Positions 54,836 to 63,262 of a DNA stretch of 64,000 nt are shown in pieces. This DNA comes from Alphaproteobacteria bacterium. GTDB taxonomy: Bacteria; Pseudomonadota; Alphaproteobacteria; Thalassobaculales; Thalassobaculaceae. The notes under the pieces were generated by a model, which worked only from the letters and a program-made list of their open reading frames with translations, ran no database searches and was not told the origin of the DNA. Positions within the stretch are counted from its first letter, which is position 1. The number at the start of each line of letters is the position of its first letter. The stretch lies in assembly GCA_022822665.1 (NCBI GenBank), contig JAJEAR010000056.1:1-64000 (forward strand). The letters run 5' to 3'. Position numbers and translations under genes: made by a program.

Positions 54836-55639
54836 ATGCTTGCGGCGCTGGCCTTTCCGGTGATCGATCCCGTTGCGTTCCAGGTCGGACCGATTGCGAT
54901 CCGGTGGTACGCGCTGGCCTATCTCGCCGGCCTGCTGCTCGGGTGGCGGTACTGCCTGTTCCTTGCACGCAGCCGCCGTGTTCCCGTTGGCCCGGACAGA
55001 ATGGACGACCTGCTGTGGATGGTGACCCTCGGGGTCATCGTCGGCGGTCGCCTCGGCTACGTGCTGTTCTACAACCCGGTGCATTTCCTTGCCAATCCGC
55101 TCGATATCCTCATGGTCTGGAAGGGCGGGATGGCGTTTCACGGCGGGTTCCTCGGCGTTGTCGTCGCCGGTTGCCTGTTCGCATGGCGCCGTGGAATCCC
55201 GGTTTCCGCCGTGGCAGACACCGTCTCCGCGGCGGCTCCGATCGGCCTGTTCTTCGGACGAATCGCGAACTTCATCAACGGTGAACTGTACGGCCGGACT
55301 TCCGACCTGCCGTGGGCGGTGGTGTTTCCGGCCGGCGGGCCGCTCGCCCGACACCCAAGCCAGCTCTACGAGGCGGGACTGGAGGGACTGGTCCTGTTCA
55401 TTGTCGGCGCGGTTGCCATGTCGCGGGGCTGGGGCACCAACCGGCCGGGACTTGTCACCGGGCTGTTCGTCGCCGGGTACGGTGTCTCCCGGTTCCTCGT
55501 CGAACTGCTGCGCGAACCCGACCGGCATCTCGGCTTCGTGCTCGGACAGATGACCATGGGGCAGCTTCTGTCGGTTCCGATGATCCTCGCCGGGTGCCTG
55601 CTGATCGGCTGGTCGGTGCGCAGGAGTGCTGCCAGGTGA
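54836..55639 (+). CDS. lgt: Prolipoprotein diacylglyceryl transferase
   Basis: A 267-residue multi-pass inner-membrane enzyme that attaches diacylglycerol to the Cys of prolipoproteins. Conserved features are AFHGGFLGVVVAG (His), GRIANFINGELYGR and RHPSQLYEAGLEG. ATG at 54836 has no strong ribosome-binding site, but an upstream extension (54683) is in ubiK's promoter region and unlikely. Its stop overlaps the next gene start (GTGA). The lspA gene at 7.2 kb acts after it in lipoprotein maturation. Confidence 0.94.
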   Translation: MLAALAFPVIDPVAFQVGPIAIRWYALAYLAGLLLGWRYCLFLARSRRVPVGPDRMDDLLWMVTLGVIVGGRLGYVLFYNPVHFLANPLDILMVWKGGMAFHGGFLGVVVAGCLFAWRRGIPVSAVADTVSAAAPIGLFFGRIANFINGELYGRTSDLPWAVVFPAGGPLARHPSQLYEAGLEGLVLFIVGAVAMSRGWGTNRPGLVTGLFVAGYGVSRFLVELLREPDRHLGFVLGQMTMGQLLSVPMILAGCLLIGWSVRRSAAR

Positions 55640-56721
55640 AGGGCGCCGGCTGGCTTGAACGGCGGCTGCGCCGGATCGGGCCGATGACGGTTGCGGAGTT
55701 CATGACCGAGGCCCTGCACCACCGTCAGTCGGGGTACTACGCGGCCGGCGATCCGCTTGGACCGGGCGGCGACTTCGTGACCGCGCCCGAAATCTCGCAG
55801 ATGTTTGGCGAACTGCTGGGCCTGTGGATGGTGTCGGCCTGGACCACCCAGGGGGCGCCGCCAGATGCGGCCCTGGTCGAACTCGGCCCGGGGCGCGGAA
55901 CGCTGATGGCCGATGCCGCCAGGGTGATGATGGCGGCCGGCGCCGGCGCCCTGGTCCGGACACCGCACCTGGTGGAGACCAGCCCGGTCCTGCGCCGAGC
56001 CCAGGCCGAGCGGCTCGCTCACCTCGAGCCGGTCTGGCACCGGGACCTGTCGGACGTGCCCGACGGCCCCTGGTTCGTGATCGCCAACGAGTTTCTCGAT
56101 GCGCTGCCGATCCACCAGCTGGTGGTGCGCGACGGTGACTGGCGCGAAGTGCTGGTGTCGGCCAGGCCGGACGGTGACGGGCTGTGTTGGGCGGTCGGCC
56201 GGTATCCGTCAGCCCTCGTCGGCGTGTTGCCGGAACCGTTGCGCCTGTCCCGCGAGGACGGGTTGATCGCCGAGATCTGCCCGGCGGCGGAACACGTGGT
56301 GTCTGACGTCGCGGCGCGAATCTCGGCGTGCGGCGGAGCCGGGCTGTTCGTCGATTACGGCGCGATGCGCAACGCGCGCGGCGCCACCCTGCAGGCGGTG
56401 TGCGGACACCGGCCGGTCGACCCCCTCGACTCTCCGGGTCATGCCGACCTGTCGAGCCACGTCGATTTCGCACGCCTGCGCGAGTGCGTGGCCGCGGCCG
56501 GCAGCGTCATGCACGGCCCGGTGGACCAGGGCCGCTTCCTGGTCGAACTCGGCATTCGCGAGCGCGCCGCCGCGCTCGGGCGGGGGGGAGATGCGGACCG
56601 GCGCATCCGGGTCGAAAGGGACATGGCTCGCTTGATCGACCCCGGCCAAATGGGCACGCTGTTCAAGGCGGCGGCCATCCTGCCGCGCGACCAGGACACA
56701 CCGCCCGGTTTCCGGGCATGA
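55636..56721 (+). CDS. MidA/NDUFAF7-type SAM-dependent methyltransferase
   Basis: A 361-residue methyltransferase of the MidA family (complex I assembly factor NDUFAF7 in mitochondria, which methylates an Arg of NDUFS2). Features include PMTVAEFMTEALHHRQSGYY near residue 16, FVTAPEISQMFGELLGLW, and VELGPGRGTLMAD as the SAM-binding motif. IANEFLDALPIHQ and GLFVDYGAMR follow. GTG at 55636 overlaps the lgt stop. The target in bacteria is likely respiratory complex I, but not shown here. Confidence 0.9.
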   Translation: MKGAGWLERRLRRIGPMTVAEFMTEALHHRQSGYYAAGDPLGPGGDFVTAPEISQMFGELLGLWMVSAWTTQGAPPDAALVELGPGRGTLMADAARVMMAAGAGALVRTPHLVETSPVLRRAQAERLAHLEPVWHRDLSDVPDGPWFVIANEFLDALPIHQLVVRDGDWREVLVSARPDGDGLCWAVGRYPSALVGVLPEPLRLSREDGLIAEICPAAEHVVSDVAARISACGGAGLFVDYGAMRNARGATLQAVCGHRPVDPLDSPGHADLSSHVDFARLRECVAAAGSVMHGPVDQGRFLVELGIRERAAALGRGGDADRRIRVERDMARLIDPGQMGTLFKAAAILPRDQDTPPGFRA

Positions 56722-56740
56722 CGGGAGCGGGCACTTTGCG

Positions 56741-57499
56741 ATGATCCAGGTCGACCAGTTCTCCGTGCACCGGATCCGCCACGCGTTCTTCACGCGCGAG
56801 GGCGGTGTCAGCACGGGCGTCTACCGTTCGCTCAACTGCGGCCTGGGGTCGCGTGACGACCGGTCCCGCGTGCTTGCCAACAGGGAGCGTGCGCTCTCGT
56901 CGATCGACCTGCCGGCGGACGCGCTGTTCATGTGCCACCAGCATCACTCGGCCATCGTGGTGGAGGCCGGAACCGGCAGGTCCGGTCCGCCCAGGGCGGA
57001 TGGACTGGTCACGACGACACCGGGCCTGGCGCTCGGAATCCTGACGGCGGACTGCGGTCCGGTCCTGTTTGCCGACCAGGAAAACCGGGTCATCGGTGCG
57101 GCGCACGCCGGGTGGCGCGGGGCGCTGTCGGGCGTGCTGGAGGCCACGATTGCCGCCATGGTCGAACTGGGTGCGCGTCTCGGGAGCGTGGTGGCGGCTC
57201 TCGGACCGACCATCGGCCCCGGTTCCTACGAGGTCGGCCCGGAGTTTCCGGGCCCGTTCATCGACCGTTCGGCGGCGAACGCGGCCTGGTTCGTCCCGGC
57301 GCGGCGCGAGGGCCACTTCATGTTCGACCTGCCGGGATACATCTGCTCCCGCGTGGCCGGCGCGGGTGTGGCCGAGGTGGTCGCGCTCGGTGTGGATACC
57401 TGCGCCGACGAGGACCGGTGTTTCAGCTACCGCCGGTCGCGGTTGCGGGGGGAACCCGACTTCGGCCGCATGCTGTCGGTGATTGCCCTGGAGGAGTGA
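56741..57499 (+). CDS. pgeF: PgeF/YfiH-type purine nucleoside phosphorylase
   Basis: A 252-residue multicopper-oxidase-fold ('laccase domain') enzyme that phosphorolyses or deaminates purine nucleosides and edits peptidoglycan in E. coli. Metal ligands appear in HQHHSAIV (near residue 67), TADCGPVL and AAHAGWRGAL. The C-terminal FSYRRS is conserved. It follows the methyltransferase by 19 bp and is 3 bp before the M24-like gene. Confidence 0.92.
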   Translation: MIQVDQFSVHRIRHAFFTREGGVSTGVYRSLNCGLGSRDDRSRVLANRERALSSIDLPADALFMCHQHHSAIVVEAGTGRSGPPRADGLVTTTPGLALGILTADCGPVLFADQENRVIGAAHAGWRGALSGVLEATIAAMVELGARLGSVVAALGPTIGPGSYEVGPEFPGPFIDRSAANAAWFVPARREGHFMFDLPGYICSRVAGAGVAEVVALGVDTCADEDRCFSYRRSRLRGEPDFGRMLSVIALEE

Positions 57500-57502
57500 G
57501 CC

Positions 57503-58678
57503 ATGGCCCTGCACTTCGAACGCGACGAATACGCGGCCAGAACCGCCCGGGTGATCCGGGACATGGAGACCCGCGGCCTCGACGGTCTGCTGATGTTCCA
57601 CCAGGAGAGCATGTACTACCTGACCGGGTACGACAGTTTCGGGTTCTGCTTCTTCCAGTGCCTGTATCTCGGGGCCGACGGGCGCCTCGCGCTTCTCACC
57701 CGCGCCCCGGACCTGCGTCAGGCGCAGAACACCAGCCTGATCGGGGACATCCGCATCTGGGTCGACAGGGACGGGGCGAGCCCGGTGCTGCAACTGCGTG
57801 ACATGCTCAGGGATCTCGGCCTCGCGGGACGGTCGCTGGGTGTCGAATACGACGCGCCGGGACTGACAGCCGCCATGGGGTTCCGGCTGGTGGACGCCAT
57901 GGACGGAGTGTGCACGCTTGTTGACGCATCCGAACTGGTCTCCACGGTCCGGACCGTCAAGAGCCCGGCCGAAATAGCCTGCGTGCGCAGGGCGGCGGTC
58001 CTGGCGGATGCCGCACTTGACGCCGCGAACCTGCACGCCGGGCCAGGGGTCGAGGAAGCCCGCGTGCTGGCCGCCATGCAGGGAGCCGTGCTCGAGGCCG
58101 GCGGGGACTACCCGGCCAACCCGTTCATTGTCGGCTCCGGGCCCGACGCCCTGCTGTGCCGGTACTTCAGCGGGCGCCGGCGGCTCGGGAAGCAGGACCA
58201 GCTGACGCTGGAATTCGCGGGGGCCTGGCGCCAGTACCATGCCTGCCTGATGCGCACCATCGTGATCGGACCGGCCTCGGACCGTCAGCGCGACATGCAT
58301 GATGCCGCGCTCGAGGCGCTCGCTGCCTGTCGCGAGGCACTGCGGCCCGGCAACCCGGTCGGCATGGTGTTCGATGCCCATGCCCGGATTCTCGACCGCA
58401 GGGGATACCGGGCGGCGCGGATGAACGCCTGCGGCTACAGTCTCGGCGCCACCTACGCCCCGTGCTGGATGGACGCCCCGATGTTCTACACCGGCAATCC
58501 GGTGCTGGCGGAGCCGGGCATGGTGTTCTTCCTGCACATGATCCTTGCCGACAGCGAGCGGAACCTTGCCATGGCGCCCGGCGAGTCCGTGATCGTGACC
58601 GAGACCGGAAACGAGCGACTGTCGACCGCCTCGCTCGACCTGGTTGCGAAGGAACGGGCGTGCCCTACCTCTACATGA
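57503..58678 (+). CDS. M24-family pita-bread hydrolase lacking metal ligands (DoeA/creatinase-like)
   Basis: A 391-residue protein with the creatinase N-domain (GLMFHQESMYYLTGYDSFG near residue 32) and pita-bread catalytic domain. Typical M24 metal ligands are replaced: LEFAGAWRQYHACLMRT has no DxG...D pair, NACGYSLGATYAPCW has no His, and FFLHMILADS replaces the usual Glu. These match ectoine hydrolase (DoeA) and creatinase, which use no metal. It may hydrolyse a small amide such as ectoine, but no other ectoine genes are visible. It lies between pgeF and a lipoprotein gene. Confidence 0.75.
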   Translation: MALHFERDEYAARTARVIRDMETRGLDGLLMFHQESMYYLTGYDSFGFCFFQCLYLGADGRLALLTRAPDLRQAQNTSLIGDIRIWVDRDGASPVLQLRDMLRDLGLAGRSLGVEYDAPGLTAAMGFRLVDAMDGVCTLVDASELVSTVRTVKSPAEIACVRRAAVLADAALDAANLHAGPGVEEARVLAAMQGAVLEAGGDYPANPFIVGSGPDALLCRYFSGRRRLGKQDQLTLEFAGAWRQYHACLMRTIVIGPASDRQRDMHDAALEALAACREALRPGNPVGMVFDAHARILDRRGYRAARMNACGYSLGATYAPCWMDAPMFYTGNPVLAEPGMVFFLHMILADSERNLAMAPGESVIVTETGNERLSTASLDLVAKERACPTST

Positions 58679-58712
58679 TGCTTGCCGGCGCTGTGCTGTG
58701 CACCCTTGCCAC

Positions 58713-59591
58713 ATGCGTGCTGCTGTAGGCGGCGGACTGCTCGCCGCGGCCATCATCCTGGTGCTGGCGTCCTGCGGTCCGGTTCCGCAACCGTTCCGGA
58801 CCGAGGGCATTTCGCGGCTCGATAACCCCTTGCTCACGGTTCCCGGGGGGGAGGGGGTGTTTGTCACCACCGTGGAGGGGCCGGAGGGGTGGGTTGGACA
58901 GGCGCTTGCGACCGCGCTGTCAACGGCGCTGCGCAGCCACGGGGTGGTTGCCGGCGCCCGCTGGGCCAACCGGAACGCGCTCGAGCTTCGCGGTGTCGGC
59001 TACCAGCAACTGCACCACGACCGGCCGGGTGAACTGGTCATGCTGTGGTCGCTCGTGCGCCACGACGGTACGGTCCTGCGCGAGTTCGAAACCCGTGACA
59101 CGCCGCCGACGGCGTTCTGGAGCGAGCCGACGGAGGCGGTGTTCCGGGCGGTTGCCGACCGGATCGCCCGCCAGGTGGTGAACTGGATCCGTGATGACGG
59201 GTCCCCGCCGCTGCGCCTCGCCTTCGTCCCGCGCGCCGGAAAGCCCGACGGGCGGGGCTCGGCGCTTGCGCGCGAGATGGGCCGCTCGCTCGTCGGGACC
59301 GGCCTCGTCGTGGTGCCCGGGACCGGGGATGCGGACCTGCTCGTCTGGCCGCGCGTCACGGTGACGCCGCTTGCGGGGGTCACGGCGAGGGTCACGATTG
59401 CCTGGATGGTCCGGGACCGCTCGGCGACGTCGATCGGACGGATCGATCAGGAGGACGTGCTGGACGCCGGAACCGTCGCAAACCGCTGGGACGACGTGGC
59501 GGGCGAGATTGCCCGTGCCGCGACGGATGCCCTGGCCGGACTTGCACGTTCCTGGCGTGCCGCGGCACCCGGGCGCCCGGACGGATCCTGA
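58713..59591 (+). CDS. Putative lipoprotein
   Basis: A 292-residue envelope protein of unknown function. The N-terminus AAAIILVLASCGPVPQPF is a lipoprotein signal with Cys as the likely modified residue. The body has no transmembrane helix or recognisable domain but has a regular beta-rich appearance. ATG at 58713 starts 34 bp after the M24-like stop; a 17-codon frame lies between. It is unknown in the literature I can recall. Confidence 0.7.
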   Translation: MRAAVGGGLLAAAIILVLASCGPVPQPFRTEGISRLDNPLLTVPGGEGVFVTTVEGPEGWVGQALATALSTALRSHGVVAGARWANRNALELRGVGYQQLHHDRPGELVMLWSLVRHDGTVLREFETRDTPPTAFWSEPTEAVFRAVADRIARQVVNWIRDDGSPPLRLAFVPRAGKPDGRGSALAREMGRSLVGTGLVVVPGTGDADLLVWPRVTVTPLAGVTARVTIAWMVRDRSATSIGRIDQEDVLDAGTVANRWDDVAGEIARAATDALAGLARSWRAAAPGRPDGS

Positions 59592-59714
59592 CGGTGAACA
59601 GCACGGTGTCTTGGTGCTTGCGCGGAATCTTGTTGCACTGATATGAACCGCCCGCACGCGGCGTTTCGGTACCAGCGCGCGTGCCTGTCCTCGAGGGTCC
59701 GTTCAATCCAGAGC

Positions 59715-60674
59715 ATGACGATGAAGATCCTCTCCTGCAACAGCAACCGTCCGCTCGCCGAGGCGATCTCCGCCTACCTGACCCTGCCGCTGACCAAGGC
59801 GGACGTCAGGCGGTTTTCCGACATGGAGGTGTTTGTCGAGATCCAGGAAAATGTCCGCGGCGAGGACGTGTTCGTCATCCAGTCGACGTCCTATCCGGCA
59901 AACGACAACCTGATGGAACTGCTGGTGACCCTGGACGCCCTGAAACGGGGGTCGGCCAGGCGGATCACCGCTGTCGTTCCCTACTACGGCTACGCCCGCC
60001 AGGACCGGAAATCGGGACCGCGGACGCCGATTTCCGCCAAGCTGGTCGCGAACCTGATCACCGTGGCCGGTGCCGACCGGGTTCTGACACTGGACCTGCA
60101 CGCCGGACAGATCCAGGGGTTCTTCGACATTCCCACCGACAACCTGTTCGCGGCTCCCGTTTTCAACCTCGACATCCGAAAGCGCTACGGAGACCGGCAG
60201 ATCGTCATCGTCTCTCCCGATGTCGGCGGCGTGATCCGGGCCCGGGCGCTGGCGCGAAGTCTCGACGCCGATCTGGCCATCATCGACAAGCGGCGTGAAA
60301 GGGCCGGTGTCTCCGAGGTGATGAACATCATCGGCGACGTGTCGGACCGGCACTGTATCCTGGTCGACGACATCGTCGATTCCGGCGGGACCCTGTGCAA
60401 TGCCGCGGAGGCGCTTGCTACCGCCGGTGGCCTGTCGGTCTCCGCCTATGTCAGTCACGGTGTCCTCTCGGGCGGTGCCGTCGCCCGGGTATCGGCCTCT
60501 CCGCTGACCGAACTGGTGACCACCGACAGCATCAGGACCACCGAGGCGATGCGGGTCGCGGGCAACATGCGCCAGATCAGCATTGCGCCGCTGCTCGGCG
60601 AGGCAATCCGCAGTATCGCCCAGTCCCGGTCCGTCTCGCGCCTGTTCAACTACCAGAACGGCGAGAAGCCCTGA
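59715..60674 (+). CDS. prs: Ribose-phosphate pyrophosphokinase
   Basis: A 319-residue PRPP synthetase. It makes PRPP from ribose 5-phosphate and ATP for nucleotide and histidine/tryptophan synthesis. Motifs are [20 protein letters not shown] near residue 95, [15 protein letters not shown] near 128 and [11 protein letters not shown] (PRPP loop) near 217. ATG at 59715 or 59721 is the start. It precedes rplY by 109 bp, an order usual in alphaproteobacteria. Confidence 0.97.
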   Translation: MTMKILSCNSNRPLAEAISAYLTLPLTKADVRRFSDMEVFVEIQENVRGEDVFVIQSTSYPANDNLMELLVTLDALKRGSARRITAVVPYYGYARQDRKSGPRTPISAKLVANLITVAGADRVLTLDLHAGQIQGFFDIPTDNLFAAPVFNLDIRKRYGDRQIVIVSPDVGGVIRARALARSLDADLAIIDKRRERAGVSEVMNIIGDVSDRHCILVDDIVDSGGTLCNAAEALATAGGLSVSAYVSHGVLSGGAVARVSASPLTELVTTDSIRTTEAMRVAGNMRQISIAPLLGEAIRSIAQSRSVSRLFNYQNGEKP

Positions 60675-60735
60675 TCCGCGGCACGGTCACTCGCCTGTGG
60701 ACGAGGGGCCGCCGCTGCATTATGTTCCGCGCCGC

Positions 60736-60753
60736 ACGGGGGCGAGCCCCCGT
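60736..60753. terminator. Perfect hairpin in the prs-rplY gap
   Basis: ACGGGGGC and GCCCCCGT are perfect 8-base arms around GA. It ends 30 bp before the rplY start. It may terminate prs transcripts in part or lie in the leader of the L25 message. No T run follows. Confidence 0.45.
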
Positions 60754-60783
60754 CCTTCACCCAGCATCTCCCGGGAGGGATCC

Positions 60784-61419
60784 ATGGCAGAGACAGCAGT
60801 TCTGGCTGCCAGCGTTCGTTCAAGGACCGGAAAGGGCGCTGCGCGCGCAACCCGGCGCGCCGGACGCGTTCCCGCCGTGGTCTATGGCAATGACCAGTCT
60901 CCGGTTGCGATCTCTCTCGAGGACAGGGAGCTGCGGCGTCGCCTGAATGCCGGTGGTTTCTTCAACACGGTCTTCGATCTCTCGATCGATGGCGAGACAA
61001 GCCGGGTCCTGCCGCGCGACGTGCAGCTGCACCCGGTCACTGACGTGCCCGAACATGTCGACTTCCTGCGGGTCGGCGGCTCAAGCGCCATCACGGTCGA
61101 GGTTCCGGTGGAGTTCCTCAACGAGGAAGACTGTCCGGGCCTTCGCGCCGGCGGTGTACTCAACGTGGTCCGCTACGCGGTCGAGGTGTCCTGTCGTGCA
61201 GATGCGATCCCCGCATCGATCCAGCTCGACCTCGCACAGGCCCAACTCGGCGACAGCCTGCACATCAGTGCCGTGACCTTGCCCGACGGGGTGATCCCGA
61301 CCATCACCGACCGCGACTTCACCATCGCAACCATCGCGGTCCCGAGTGCGGTTGCGAGCGAGCACGAGGCGGCGGAAGACGAGGACGAGGACGAGGAGGA
61401 AGTGGAGGTCACCGAGTAG
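60784..61419 (+). CDS. rplY: Ribosomal protein bL25 (Ctc form)
   Basis: A 211-residue 5S-rRNA-binding large-subunit protein of the general-stress Ctc type. It starts with AVLAASVRSRTGKGAARATR and has RVPAVVYG near residue 28. The C-terminal TL5-like domain is present (SAITVEVPVEFLNEEDCPG), ending with a very acidic tail (EDEDEDEEEVEVTE). ATG at 60784 follows GGGAGGGA. It lies between prs and pth in the usual order. Confidence 0.95.
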   Translation: MAETAVLAASVRSRTGKGAARATRRAGRVPAVVYGNDQSPVAISLEDRELRRRLNAGGFFNTVFDLSIDGETSRVLPRDVQLHPVTDVPEHVDFLRVGGSSAITVEVPVEFLNEEDCPGLRAGGVLNVVRYAVEVSCRADAIPASIQLDLAQAQLGDSLHISAVTLPDGVIPTITDRDFTIATIAVPSAVASEHEAAEDEDEDEEEVEVTE

Positions 61420-61452
61420 CCCTTGGTCGCTGTCCCTTCTGCTGAAGGCGCC

Positions 61453-62064
61453 ATGTTGCTTCTTGTCGGGCTCGGAAACCCGGGCGCGAGCTACGCCGGC
61501 CACCGTCACAACATAGGCTTCATGGCCATCGACGAACTGGCGCGCTGGCACGGGTTCGGCCCGTTCCGCAGGCGGTTCGGCGGGCTCTACTGCGACGGCG
61601 TGCTCGATGGCCGCCGGGTCAGGTTGCTCAAGCCCCAGACATACATGAACGAGTCCGGCCGTTCGGTCGGCGAAGCGGTGCGCTACTACGGCCTGCGCAT
61701 CGCGCATGTCTACGTGCTCTACGACGAGATCGACCTGGTGCCGGGAAAGTGCAGGGTGAAGATCGGCGGTGGTTCCGGCGGCCATAACGGTATCCGCAGT
61801 ATCGAGCGGCACGTCGGCAAGGACTTCTGGCGGGTCCGTCTCGGTGTCGGGCATCCCGGCCACAAGGACAGGGTGCGCCGCTACGTGCTGCAGGACTTCT
61901 CCCGCGCCGAGCGCGATGGCTGGTTGCCGACCCTGCTTGATGCCGTCGCGCGCAATGCGCCACTTCTGGTACGCGGCGAGGAGAACGCCTTCATGAGCCG
62001 GGTGGCCCACGCCGTGTTCCCCCCTCCGCCGCGGCCATCGCCCCCGGTACCGGGAGAACAGTGA
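61453..62064 (+). CDS. pth: Peptidyl-tRNA hydrolase
   Basis: A 203-residue enzyme that releases peptides from prematurely dropped peptidyl-tRNA. It has LLVGLGNPGASYAGHRHNIGF near the start with the catalytic His (HRHN), LKPQTYMNESG near residue 60, and GGGSGGHNGIRSI near 107. The extension at the C-terminus is proline-rich. ATG at 61453 gives the canonical N-terminus. It is 3 bp before ychF, the common pth-ychF operon. Confidence 0.96.
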   Translation: MLLLVGLGNPGASYAGHRHNIGFMAIDELARWHGFGPFRRRFGGLYCDGVLDGRRVRLLKPQTYMNESGRSVGEAVRYYGLRIAHVYVLYDEIDLVPGKCRVKIGGGSGGHNGIRSIERHVGKDFWRVRLGVGHPGHKDRVRRYVLQDFSRAERDGWLPTLLDAVARNAPLLVRGEENAFMSRVAHAVFPPPPRPSPPVPGEQ

Positions 62065-62067
62065 ACC

Positions 62068-63171
62068 ATGGGTCTTGTCTGCGGCATCGTCGGCCTTCCC
62101 AATGTCGGCAAGTCCACCCTGTTCAACGCGCTGACCAGGACCGCGGCGGCGGAGGCTGCCAACTACCCGTTCTGTACCATCGAGCCCAACGCCGGCCGGG
62201 TGGCGGTTCCCGATCCACGACTCGATGCAATCGCCCGGCTGGCGGGGTCGGCCGCCGCCATCCCGACCTTCCTCGACTTCGTCGACATCGCCGGCCTGGT
62301 GCGGGGCGCGAGCAGGGGAGAGGGACTCGGCAACCGGTTTCTCGGCGCGATCCGGGAAGCCGATGCCATCGTCCATGTCCTGCGGTGTTTCGAGGACAGC
62401 GAGGTGGCGCACGTCGAGGGAACCGCGGATCCGCTGCGTGACGCGGAGACGGTCGAGACCGAACTGATGCTGGCGGACCTGGAGAGCCTCGAGCGGCGGT
62501 CGGAAGTGCTCGGCAGGCGGGTGCGTGGCGGCGACAAGGAGGCACGGGAACTCTTCGCGGTGGTGGACCGGCTGGCCGGGATCCTGGGCGAGGGACGCCC
62601 GGCACGCCTGGTCACCGAATGGAACGCGCGGGATGCCGCTCTCGCGCGCGGTCTCAACCTGCTCACGGCAAAACCGGTGCTCTACGTGTGCAACGTTGCC
62701 GAGAAGGATGCGGCGGGCGGCTGCGCGGCGAGCGAGTCGGTGGCCGGCATGGCCCGGAGCCGGAACGCGGAATGCGTCGTGATCTCGGCGGCGATCGAGG
62801 CCGAGATCGCACAGCTGACCGATCCCGGCGAGCGCGCGGAGTTCCTTGACGGTCTCGGGCTGGCCGAACCCGGGCTCGACCGGCTGATCCGGGCGGGCTA
62901 CCGGTTGCTCGACCTGATCACCTTCTTTACCACCGGTCCCAAGGAGACCCGCGCCTGGACCCTGCCGCGCGGCGAGACCGCGGTGCGGGCAGGCGGTGTC
63001 ATCCACAGCGATTTCGCGCGCGGCTTCATCCGCGCCGAAACGGTTTCCACCGGCGATTTTCTCGATCTCGGCGGAGAGCAGCAGGCGAGGGACGCCGGCC
63101 GAATGCGGTCGGAGGGCGCGACCTACCAGGTCCGGGACGGGGACATCCTGCGCATCCGTTTCAATGTCTGA
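62068..63171 (+). CDS. ychF: YchF/Ola1 ATPase
   Basis: A 367-residue Obg-family P-loop protein that prefers ATP. Walker A is GLPNVGKSTLFNALT; the DxxG-type segment is FVDIAGLVRGASRGEG near residue 69; NxxE replaces the NKxD motif of GTPases (NVAEKD). A C-terminal TGS domain ends with YQVRDGDILRIRFNV. The protein binds ribosomes and 26S-type complexes in other organisms and modulates stress response. Confidence 0.97.
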   Translation: MGLVCGIVGLPNVGKSTLFNALTRTAAAEAANYPFCTIEPNAGRVAVPDPRLDAIARLAGSAAAIPTFLDFVDIAGLVRGASRGEGLGNRFLGAIREADAIVHVLRCFEDSEVAHVEGTADPLRDAETVETELMLADLESLERRSEVLGRRVRGGDKEARELFAVVDRLAGILGEGRPARLVTEWNARDAALARGLNLLTAKPVLYVCNVAEKDAAGGCAASESVAGMARSRNAECVVISAAIEAEIAQLTDPGERAEFLDGLGLAEPGLDRLIRAGYRLLDLITFFTTGPKETRAWTLPRGETAVRAGGVIHSDFARGFIRAETVSTGDFLDLGGEQQARDAGRMRSEGATYQVRDGDILRIRFNV

Positions 63172-63188
63172 CTGCCGGAGTGGCGCCG

Positions 63189-63223
63189 TTCAGCCGTGAC
63201 CGGATGTTCTCCGGCGGGCTGAA
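63189..63223. terminator. Hairpin after ychF
   Basis: TTCAGCC pairs with GGCTGAA, with CCGG/CCGG inside the loop. It starts 18 bp after the ychF stop and 40 bp before the next start. It probably ends the prs-ychF transcripts. Confidence 0.5.
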
Positions 63224-63262
63224 TGCGCTACGATCCGGCTGACTGTCACCGGGAGGCCATTC

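Noticed and set aside
58675..58728. A 17-codon hydrophobic frame overlapping the M24 stop (ATGA) and running into the lipoprotein gene
   Set aside because: Too short to support as a gene, and similar short frames occur by chance; a coupling leader remains possible.
61081..63006. A 641-codon minus-strand open frame opposite rplY, pth and ychF
   Set aside because: All three plus-strand genes are universal and complete. The antisense frame is Arg/Pro/Gly-rich with no motif.
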